Source: Lentisphaerae bacterium RIFOXYA12_64_32 (GTDB taxonomy: Bacteria; Verrucomicrobiota; Lentisphaeria; Oligosphaerales; YB12-FULL-65-16). Taken from it: a stretch of DNA of 53,486 nucleotides. The DNA is taken from the NCBI GenBank assembly GCA_001803235.1, contig MHBL01000167.1, positions 1 to 53,486 on the forward strand, written 5' to 3'. Below the pieces are notes generated by a model that was not told the origin of the DNA, searched no databases, and worked only from the letters and a program-made list of their open reading frames with translations. Positions 25,121-35,765 of this stretch are shown in pieces (position 1 is the stretch's first letter; each line of letters begins with the position of its first letter). The position numbers were made by a program, and so were the translations under genes.

Positions 25121-25666
25121 TCACCGCTCCATGTCCCCGTCGTCGTCCGGCGGAGACTCGGCGCCGGACGGTTGCGCCCGCATCACGGCGAGTCGGGTGC
25201 GTGTCTGCTTCCGGAATGCGCCGGCGAACTCCTCGGTGCGGACCAGGCCCCGTTCCACGGCGGCGCGGACGCGGTCGCGGTCCGGGGTCCCGATTCGGGC
25301 CAAGGCCGGTGCCAGCAGCGGCTCGAGTTCCGCCAGATGCGAACGGATCTTGCGCGGATCCGGCCGAACCACGTGCACGTACCGCTCGCCGAGCCGTTCG
25401 CGCAGCACCGGCTCGTCGTACTCGACGACGGTCTCGCGGGCATAGCGGACCTTGACCGGCGTACCAGCCACAACAGGCGCCCACACGCCGTCCGGTGCCT
25501 GCTCCAGGTACTGGGCCAAGGCCTGTTGCAGGTCTGCCTTCTCTTTGCGCAGTTTCTGTTCCTGGACCTGAATGTCGAGGTAGCGCTGGAGCACACGCTC
25601 GATCTCCGGCGTCACGGGCGCCTCGATGCGGTTCGCGCGCCGCGGTGCGAATGCGGAATCGTCCAT
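25121..25666 (-). CDS. Hypothetical protein with coiled coil
   Basis: 181 residues, start at 25666 with AGGAGGA 7 bases upstream. Residues 20-55 are a charged amphipathic helix likely to form a coiled coil (RYLDIQVQEQKLRKEKADLQ). The rest contains a small beta part (VKVRYARETVVEYDEPVLRE) and more helices, with an acidic C-terminus (SPPDDDGDMER). It has a loose resemblance to phage Gp157/Gam-like helper proteins, not enough to assign. It neighbours the ABC-F gene, which ends 109 bases upstream in the same direction. Confidence 0.65.
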   Translation of the reverse strand: MDDSAFAPRRANRIEAPVTPEIERVLQRYLDIQVQEQKLRKEKADLQQALAQYLEQAPDGVWAPVVAGTPVKVRYARETVVEYDEPVLRERLGERYVHVVRPDPRKIRSHLAELEPLLAPALARIGTPDRDRVRAAVERGLVRTEEFAGAFRKQTRTRLAVMRAQPSGAESPPDDDGDMER

Positions 25667-25774
25667 GAGTACATCCTCCTCGTGCCTACCCTGCCGCCGC
25701 AACACACAAATTCAAACCGCAGCAGGGGCCGGGTGCTGCGCGACTGCGTCTCTCTGCGGCTGCCTCTCCCGACC

Positions 25775-27292
25775 TCACCACAGCGACACGGTCAAGCGGG
25801 AGTCATCGCCGTCAGCGGCAAGGTGCCAGTTGATGGTAGCCAGGGCGTGGAGGAACCGCATGTCGTGGCTGACCAGCAGCAGACCGCAGGGGCAGTCGCC
25901 CAACGCGTCTTCCAGGCACTCGATGCTGGGCAGGTCCATGTGGTTGGTCGGTTCGTCCATGACGATCAGGTGCGGTCCCCTGGCGATGCCGGTGGCGAGC
26001 AGGATCTTGCGGATCTCGCCGGGGCTGGGTTCGTCGCTCTCCAGCAGGCGCTGCGGCCGAGAGCCGAGGCGGCTGACAATGGTCATGATGCGTCCGAGCT
26101 TCTCCTTGGACAGCGCCGCGACTTCGTCCAGAATGCGTTTCGACTCTGGTGCGGAGATCTCCTGCGGCACGCAGACCACCCGTTCTGCGTCGATGTTCAG
26201 GCGCCCCAGGAGGTGGCGCAGCAGCGTGCTCTTGCCCAGGCCATTGGCGCCGGTGAGCGCCACGCGGTCCGTGGGCCGCAGGATCAGCTCCGGAAAATGC
26301 AGTTGCCGTGAACCGCCGAGAGGCACCGTTCCGGCGGCGAGCGTGCCCAGGCTGGCGCGGGGCGAGCAGGCCTCGCCCTCCAGCCAGATCCCCATTTCGT
26401 AGACCTTCTTGACCTTGACGCCGGCGCGCTCCTTCTCGGCCCGGCGCACGCGACTGCCGAGCTGCGTCACCAGCTTGCCGGCAAAGGCGTCCTTGCCGGT
26501 GAGCTTGGCCAGGTTGCGCATGGCGCGGCCGTCGTGGTCGTGGGCGGGCGGCTTCTTGCGCTTGGCCGCCTTGGTCTTGGCGGCGAACTGGTCACTGGCC
26601 TCACGGCGGCGCTGCGTTTCGCGGCGCAACCGGTCGACCGCGTGCTTGGCGTCGTCATCGCACCGACGGCTGGTCTCCTGCTCGATCTGCCCCTGCTCGG
26701 CGCCCTGCGACACGCCGCCTGGGCGCAGGGTCGCGTCCGGCGGGTCAATGAACAGGCACTGCCCGCACAGGTCGTCGAGCAGCTCACGGTCATGACTGAC
26801 CAGCAGGCCGACACCGCGGTACCGGTGCAATGCCGTGCTCAGCATCTGCCGCGCCGCGGCGTCGATGTGGTTCGTGGGTTCGTCGAGCGCGAGCACGTCC
26901 GGGTCGCGCCAGAGCGCGACCCCGATCTGGGCGCGCTTGCGTTCGCCGTGGCTGAGCGTCTCCCAGCGCGCGGGCCAGTCGTCCTGGATCCCGAGCTGGC
27001 GCCGGATCGTGAATGCCTCGGCAGCCGCCGCGTCCAGGAATTCGGCGAACGCCGCGGGCGGCTCATCCGTGCGCTGCGCGCAGTACAGGGCGGAACCGAG
27101 GTGGTGCACGGTGCCCGTCTGCACCGGCAGCTCACCCACCGCGAGTTTGAGCAGTGTGCTCTTGCCCACGCCATTGGCGCCCACCACCCCGGTCCAGCCG
27201 CAGGGGAAATGCGCGTTCAACCCGACCAGCAGCGGCTTGGTCATGGTTGGGTAGGTGAACGACACATTCTGGAAGCGCAGGAAGGAGGGCAT
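25775..27292 (-). CDS. ABC-F family ATPase
   Basis: 505 residues with two ABC ATPase domains and no membrane segments, the ABC-F layout acting on ribosomes or in related regulation. First domain: Walker A GANGVGKST, signature LSHGERKR, Walker B LALDEPTNHID. A basic linker follows (AAKRKKPP). Second domain: GANGLGKST, signature-like PSPGEIRK and VMDEPTNHMD. The signature of the second domain is degenerate (SPGE rather than SGGE). The start is taken at 27292 (MPSFLRFQNVSF), since 21 upstream residues are not family-like. Subfamily cannot be set. Confidence 0.9.
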   Translation of the reverse strand: MPSFLRFQNVSFTYPTMTKPLLVGLNAHFPCGWTGVVGANGVGKSTLLKLAVGELPVQTGTVHHLGSALYCAQRTDEPPAAFAEFLDAAAAEAFTIRRQLGIQDDWPARWETLSHGERKRAQIGVALWRDPDVLALDEPTNHIDAAARQMLSTALHRYRGVGLLVSHDRELLDDLCGQCLFIDPPDATLRPGGVSQGAEQGQIEQETSRRCDDDAKHAVDRLRRETQRRREASDQFAAKTKAAKRKKPPAHDHDGRAMRNLAKLTGKDAFAGKLVTQLGSRVRRAEKERAGVKVKKVYEMGIWLEGEACSPRASLGTLAAGTVPLGGSRQLHFPELILRPTDRVALTGANGLGKSTLLRHLLGRLNIDAERVVCVPQEISAPESKRILDEVAALSKEKLGRIMTIVSRLGSRPQRLLESDEPSPGEIRKILLATGIARGPHLIVMDEPTNHMDLPSIECLEDALGDCPCGLLLVSHDMRFLHALATINWHLAADGDDSRLTVSLW

Positions 27293-27356
27293 AGGGTCAT
27301 ACAATACGTGCGCAACCCGAAAGTTCGCCCCACCAGGCCCCGAACTACCTGCCACC

Positions 27357-27514
27357 GTAATGCGTCAGTCGCGGGTGGAGATAAGGGCGAAGTCTGACCT
27401 GGGCTGACGCCTAAAGTGGTCGGAGCGGCTCGCTCCGACACCCGCGGGACCGAGCCGGTCCCGCCACTTTGGCGAGCCCCCCCCCAGCCCAGCACCCGGC
27501 CACTGACGCATTAC
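27357..27514. mobile_element. Family A MITE-like element, short complete copy 3
   Basis: Ends are a perfect 13-bp inverted repeat: GTAATGCGTCAGT (27357-27369) and ACTGACGCATTAC (27502-27514). The bases directly outside are CACC on both sides, a possible 4-bp target duplication. The core is AGTGGTCGGAGCGGCTCGCTC..., which recurs at 49514-49571. At 158 bp it is the shortest intact copy. Confidence 0.82.
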
Positions 27515-27665
27515 CACCATCTTCTTCCATTCCCGAACTCCTACTCGGATGCGACGATGGGGATAGGGCAAGCCGTCAGCCCCCCCCGCGTCGGGTGTCG
27601 TTCCGTCGCCGCGTTTCCGCGCTATACCGCTCTATCCCTTTCCGCCTGCGTCCGATCCCTGAGTC

Positions 27666-27693
27666 TTGACACTCCTGGGCCGCGCTGTATTTT
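27666..27693 (+). promoter_or_regulatory. Predicted sigma70 promoter of the glycan operon
   Basis: TTGACA (27666-27671), 16-base spacer, TATTTT (27688-27693). This would start transcription near 27700 and leave a leader of about 57 bases before the ATG at 27757. A TATACT at 27701 is a second possible -10. The -35 is an exact consensus. Confidence 0.5.
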
Positions 27694-27756
27694 CCTGCGG
27701 TATACTACGCAATGTTCACCGGTCGAGTCCTGTCACCTGACGAGGGGAGACGTCTT

Positions 27757-30700
27757 ATGAAGCACATCGCGTCCCTGTCTGTGTTCGCGTGTCTGTCGTT
27801 GTTGAGTGCCGGCTCGATTTTCGCCGCGGCGACGATCGAGTATGGGCCGAAGTACTACTGTCCGAGCGAGGAGTTGGTCACCCCGCACATCACGTGGGCC
27901 AAGCCGGCCAGCGACGGGCCGGTCAAGGCGCTGTTCATCGTCTGGCGCGGCGGCATGCGCGAGCTCGTCGAGCTCAGCCAGCGCATGGATCTGGAGTACA
28001 CCTGCCTGCCCACGGCCGACGCACGGACGTTCTGCGAAGACAAAGACAGCTACAACCCCGGCTGGCGCGACCTCGAGACCATGACCAACGACGCCGAGCA
28101 GAAGCTCAAGGACTCGTACGACGTCATCGTCATGGCGAACGTGAACTGGAGTTGCTTCCCGTTGATGATGCGCTACTGGATCCTGAAGAAGGTCAAGGAC
28201 GGCACACCGCTGATCGCCCTGGTCAACACGCCGGACGACTATCTCAAGCGCGCCACCGCGAAGAAGACGAAATTCGAATTGCCGGCGCTGGTGCCGTTCA
28301 AGGGTTTGCCCGCGTTCAGCAAGCAGGCGGACCTCGCGGCATTCCTGAACGCGACCTGCGAGTCCTCGACCTTCGGCAAGGGCAAGATCTTCATGCTGCG
28401 CGGCTTCAGCGTGCCCACGAAGCAGGCGCTGACACCCGGACCGCAGCCCAGCATCCTGGGTGCGCCGCTGGTGGACTACGACTACTACCTCGCCTACGTC
28501 TGCCACCTGCTCCAGTTCGCGGCCGGCAAGGGCAATGCCGTCACGATCAAAGGCAATGATTTCCGACTCGCCGACCGCAGCCTGTTCTCCAGTGTCGACT
28601 TCACCGTGACGGCAACGGCAAGCATGACCGTGACCTGCGAGTTTGCCCTGCGCAACAAGGACAATTAGGTCTGCGCTGCGGGCGAGAAGACGGCCACCGT
28701 CGGTCCGAGCGACAGCACGGTGACGTTCCCGGTCCCCGCCAAAGTCCCGGCCGGCGAGTACTATGCCGACCTGTGGGTCAAGGACGGCGGCAAGGTCGCC
28801 GCGTTCGGCTCCTGCTTCGTCCAGGTGACGGGCGACGCGGCCATCGCCGCCCTGGACTTGGACAAGAAGGACTTCCGTATCGACGAGAAGGTGTCCGGCA
28901 AAGTCGCGGTCACCTCGAAGAAGGCCCTCGACGGTGCGGTGCTGAAGATCCAGCAGCGCGACGGCTTCGGCCGCGTCGTCGCCCGCATCGAGGTGCCGGT
29001 GCCGGCATTGGCGGACAACGCCAAGCAAGAGGTGCTCTTCGAACTGCAACCCGGCACGCCGGTCGCCATCGTCCAGGATCTGGATGTCGAACTGGTGAAG
29101 TCCGGCGAGGTCCTGGACCGCAAGAGCACGCCGTTCTCGCTCTCGAACCTGCCGGCCAAGGACGACATCCGCTTCCTCGCCTGGGTCAGCGCCGCGCCGT
29201 CCTACCCGGCGTATCATTTCTACGGCGAACTGTACGACGCCGGGTTCGACACGCAGTACACCGGGTTCGGCGAGGTCGCGCCCATGCGCAACCTGCGCCA
29301 CCTGCCGTACGCCACGCGCTTCATCGATACCAAGACCGACTGGTACCCGCACCCAAGCATTCCGAGCCGCGACAAGGACGACCACGTCCGCGCACCGTGC
29401 CTGACGGATCCCGAGTACCTGGCCAAGGAGGACAAGAAGCTGACCGACTACGCGAAGAAAGCCGGCGCCTTCTCCTCGATCGAGTACTCCATGGGCGACG
29501 AGTGTCACTTCGTTGCCGGGCACAGCGAGTTGTGTTTCTCGCCGACCTGCGTGGCGGCGTTCCACACGTTCCTCGCCGCCGAGTTCGGCACGGTCGAGGC
29601 GATGAACAAGGAATACGGTTCAACCTACGCCTCGTTCGATCAGGTGCAACCGGTGACGCTCAGCGACGTCCGCAAAGACGCGAAGCTCGGGCCGCTCTGG
29701 GTCGACTTCCGCCGCCACATGGAGAGCAACTGGGTCAACATCTACCAGTGGAGCACCGACGTGATCCGCAAGGTGCAACCGACGGCGAAGGTCGGCTACG
29801 AGGGCAGCAATACGGAAATCAACAGCTTCGGAGCCGCCGACTTCTACAAGCTGATGAAGGTGTTGCGCGTGAACGGCACGTACGACGGCGCGTTCGTGCC
29901 CTACGCGGTGATGAACTTCGCGCAACCGGGCACGCTGCTCGGCCTGGGCTGGTACGGCGGCTACAACGAGAGCCGCTGCGCCGAGTACCAGCGCTACATC
30001 GCCTGGCGCCACCTGTTCCGCGGCGCCAACTCGTACTGGGTCTGGACCGTCGACCCCGGCAGCGGCAGCACCACCGCGCCGGACCTCACACTCTACGACT
30101 TCTTCAAGGCCAATATCAAGGAGGTCAACGAGATCCAGCGCGGCTGCGGCAAGCTGCTCATGAACGCCAAGCGTGACGACGACGGCATTGCGGTGCTGTA
30201 CTCGCCCTCCAGCGTGCACACCTCGACCATGACCCCCGACCTGCCGCAGATGGAGAAGGCGCTCAACAGCCTGGCGCCGCTGCTCGAGGACACGGGCAAC
30301 CAGTTCCGCGTCGTCTCGTACGCGCAGGTCGAGAACGGCGTCCTGGGCAAGGGCGACATCCGCGTGCTGATCCTGCCGTACGTGCAGGCCATGTCACCGA
30401 AGGAAGCACAGGAGATCCTCGCGTTCGTGACCAACGGCGGTGCGGTCATCGCAGACCTGCGCCCGGCGGTTGCCGACCAGCACGGCAAGCCCGGCGACAA
30501 GGGCATGCTCGACGACCTGTTCGGCGTCACGCAGACCTGTGCCGCGCCGAAAGTGGAGGAGAACCCGATCGCCATTCAGGACGCCGCGTTCGGCCAGAGC
30601 TTCCCGAAGACAGTCGCGGACGTCACGCTCACGGTCACGACCGGCCAGGCGAAGGCCACGGCCGGCGCCGCGCCGGCACTGATCGTCAATAGTCACGGCA

Positions 30701-31428
30701 AGGGCAAGGCCATTCTGCTGAACTTCTCGCTGTCGCCCTACGTCGGGGCGCGCGGCGAGTGGAACCAGAGCGTGGTTTCAACCAGTGAGGATGACGTCAA
30801 GATCCGCATCTTCTTCAAGGCGGTCCTGGCCTCGGTCGGCGTTGAGGAGAAGCTCGCGATCGCGCCGACGCCGCTCGGGCTGCGTAGCTACCGCTTCCGC
30901 CAGGGCGCGCTGGAGTACCTGGGCCTGCTCCAGGAACTGCCCGAGTCCTCGCGCGCCTACACCACGGGCGAGGGCAAGCCGCTGGTGAGCACACCGCTGA
31001 CCGTGACGCTGCGCCGGAAGTACTACGTGTACGACGTGCGGACCGGAAAATACGTGGGGCACACGGACAAGATCGAGACCCCGGTTACGCCCGCCGAAGG
31101 CAAGCTCTTCGCGCTGCTGCCCTACAAGCTCAAAAACCTCGGCATCGAGGCGCCGAAGAAGATTCGCTCGGGTGAGACACTGGCATTCGAAGTGACACTC
31201 AAGGGCGTGGACAAGCCGGGCACGCACATCCTCCATGCCGCCCTGATCTCGCCGCAAGGCCAGGAGTTCCGGTACTACACGGACAACGTGGTTGCCGAGG
31301 GCGGCAAGGCCAAAGGCAGCTTCCCGCTCGCCCTCAACGACGCGCCCGGCAAATGGACGCTCCGGATCCGCGACGTGGCCACCGGCGCCGACGAAGACAA
31401 GACGTTCACCGTCGAGGAGGTGAAGTAA
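27757..31428 (+). CDS. Secreted GH42-like glycoside hydrolase, interrupted by an in-frame TAG
   Basis: One reading frame from ATG 27757 (GAGGGGAG ribosome site) to TAA 31428, broken only by TAG at 28666-28668 (codon 304 of about 1223). The frame after the TAG continues in the same register (VCAAGEKTATVGPS...) and completes an Ig-like segment begun before it (TVTCEFALRNKDN). A signal peptide (SVFACLSLLSAGSIFA) leads. The middle has a clan-A-type catalytic domain with EYSMGDECHF, likely the acid/base, and GYEGSNTEI, a candidate nucleophile. A GATase-like A4 domain follows (ADLRPAVADQHG) and a C-terminal beta domain. Either the TAG is read through, it is a recent nonsense mutation, or an assembly error. 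Confidence 0.8.
28666..28668 (+). other. In-frame amber codon inside glycoside hydrolase gene
   Basis: The TAG splits an otherwise single open frame. The downstream part has no ribosome site: its first start candidate is a GTG at 28720, deep inside the same beta domain. Neither side shows codon decay, and the downstream frame stays open for 2.7 kb. Confidence 0.85.
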
Positions 31429-32649
31429 ATGAAGATCATCCAACCCGCATTCCTTCTCAACGGATGCCGCGGCGCTCACGGCAGTGCCAAGGCTTCGTGC
31501 CGTAGCGTGGCTGCACAGGGATCCTGCGCCACCGTTCTGACGGTGGCCGGCCACGGCAGCGCGGAACGCAAGACAGGCTTGGCGGCTTGCGTTTCGCGCT
31601 GCATGTACCGAGGGGTCCGGGGAGTGGCTGACGCCCCGGCGGGGGTGCGGGGGCAGAGCCCCTGCGGCACGACGCCCGCGCTGGCCCTTCTGTTCGTCGT
31701 CGCACTTGCCTTCACCACACGCGCCGCCGAACGGCCGGTCTACCCCTGCCACCTGCTGCCCAGCGCGCCGACCATCGACGGCAAGCTCGACGATGACGCC
31801 TGGAAAAGTGTCCCGGAGGCCACCGGGTTCTTCATCTACGCCGGTAACGGCAAGTACGCGGTCGAGAAACAGACCGCGTTCAAGGTCGGCTGGATGCAGG
31901 ACTCGATCTTCCTCGCCTTGCGCGCTGAGGAAACCGCGCCGGACAAGCTCGTCTCCACCGCCAAGGATGGCTGCGACCTGTGGACGGAGGACAGCATCGA
32001 GTTCTTCCTCTTCCCGACCGGCGCACCGAAGTACATGCAGTTCATCGTCAACAGCAAGGGCGGACGCTGGAACGGCGTCGGCCTGAACGAGAAACCGATG
32101 GACATGCTTGCCTGGGAGGCCAAGGCCACGGTCGGCCCGGATGCCTGGTGCATGGAACTGCGACTGCCGTTCAGCGTCCTGGGCGGCACGCCGAAAGACG
32201 GTGTGTCGTGGCCGATGAACGTGGCGCGCAACATCCTCACCGGTCCATCCTCCGAGCGCCTGACCTGCTGGCCGCCGCTGAGCAAGGGCTTCCACGAACT
32301 CGAGAACTTCGGCACTGTCGTGTTCAAGGGCGCGGCCGGCGGCGACGTGGCGCAGGAAGAGCGCGAAACGAACCGCGCCTACGCCGCGCGCATGGTGGAC
32401 AGGACGCGCCAGTTCCAGGCGGCGGCGGCGGACTATGCCGAGGTCATCGCCGAAGGGCTCAAACGGCCCGACATGCAGAAGGAAGCCGGCGAGCTCAAGG
32501 CCGTGTGGGATGTGATTGCGACGTTCGCGGCCCAGCCGGCGCCGGACTACCGTGAACTCGCCAAGGCGTTCCGCACCTTCGGCACCATCAAGGAACGCAG
32601 CAGCGACTTCAAGGCCCGTGTCCTGATGGAACTGCTCCTGGCCGACTAG
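31429..32649 (+). CDS. Secreted CBM9-like (DOMON) carbohydrate-binding protein with disrupted signal peptide
   Basis: 406 residues as read. GGAGGTGA precedes the ATG, which follows the hydrolase TAA directly, so the two form an operon. The main domain (about 100-300) is CBM9-like, starting APTIDGKLDDDAWKSV, with FKVGWMQDSIFLALRA and EDSIEFFLFP. The C-terminal 90 residues are helical. The N-terminus reads MKIIQPAFLL, then about 75 residues of Cys/Arg/Gly-rich sequence that look like translated repeat DNA, then the hydrophobic ALALLFVVALAFTTRA. A normal signal peptide would join the two ends. An inserted element has probably split it. Confidence 0.8.
   Translation: MKIIQPAFLLNGCRGAHGSAKASCRSVAAQGSCATVLTVAGHGSAERKTGLAACVSRCMYRGVRGVADAPAGVRGQSPCGTTPALALLFVVALAFTTRAAERPVYPCHLLPSAPTIDGKLDDDAWKSVPEATGFFIYAGNGKYAVEKQTAFKVGWMQDSIFLALRAEETAPDKLVSTAKDGCDLWTEDSIEFFLFPTGAPKYMQFIVNSKGGRWNGVGLNEKPMDMLAWEAKATVGPDAWCMELRLPFSVLGGTPKDGVSWPMNVARNILTGPSSERLTCWPPLSKGFHELENFGTVVFKGAAGGDVAQEERETNRAYAARMVDRTRQFQAAAADYAEVIAEGLKRPDMQKEAGELKAVWDVIATFAAQPAPDYRELAKAFRTFGTIKERSSDFKARVLMELLLAD
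31495..31672. repeat. Probable inserted TIR element inside the signal peptide coding region
   Basis: TCGTGCCGTAGCGTGGCTGC (31495-31514) is imperfectly inverted at 31653-31672 (15 of 20 positions match). It also contains an ACCGTTCTGACGGT hairpin and the GGGCAGAGCCCCTGC palindrome. The exact insertion limits are not certain; the whole foreign-looking stretch runs from about 31460 to 31677. Confidence 0.55.
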
Positions 32650-32700
32650 TACCGGCGGGCGCGTGGGCGAGCCACGGTTGACGGCGGCGTGCGCCCTGCC

Positions 32701-35326
<2,626 letters not shown>

Positions 35327-35765
35327 GCTACATACCATACAGGAACGCACGCATGGCACAACCCATGCTGCTGGGTCGGAGTCGGACGACGGCAGGTGAC
35401 AAACAGCCGCTTGCTGTCGGGAAGGATTGCCGGCCGGCCGCGAGAGGCTGCCGTCGGAATGTCGACATGTGCAATCGGTTCTGTGGGGCGCAAGCGGAAG
35501 TAGGGCATGGCTCCAGCCTTGCCGAATGTCGCCCGCCGGATGAGGCACGTCACCAAACCCCAAGGGCGAACCTCCTGCCTTGCCGGCGCCATGAATGGCG
35601 ACGGCACAGGAAACGGCAAGGCTGGAGCCATGCCCTACTTCCTCCGTGCCCAGCCGAATGGGAAGACACGCACCAGCCCGTATTGCACGGGTCGCGAAAT
35701 GCGGGGACTCGGGTGAAACAGGCTTTGTCCGCGCCGATGACGCAGCAGCCGGCGAACCCTGCGGG
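35327..35765. other. 439-base gap with a family C element
   Basis: Gap between the antitoxin-like gene and the end of the beta-propeller gene, both on the minus strand. It holds the inverted element at 35496-35642. The remaining sequence shows no gene. Confidence 0.55.
35496..35642. mobile_element. Family C TIR element, copy 2 with perfect 29-bp ends
   Basis: GGAAGTAGGGCATGGCTCCA... (35496-35524) is perfectly inverted at 35614-35642. The element is 147 bp. The interior includes CGCCGGATGAGGCACG and a GCCGGCGCCATGAATGGCG palindrome. Related copies with diverged ends are at 24934-25052 and 42694-42787. It is non-coding and non-autonomous. Confidence 0.85.

Larger units (their letters stand above)
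27293..27756. other. 464-base divergent intergenic region
   Basis: Contains the family A element 27357-27514 and the sigma70-type promoter 27666-27693 for the glycoside hydrolase operon. 27515-27660 shows no other feature. Confidence 0.6.

Noticed and set aside
27733..29565. 610-codon minus-strand frame opposite the glycoside hydrolase
   Set aside because: Shadow frame of a high-GC gene; the plus strand has a signal peptide, ribosome site and domain structure.
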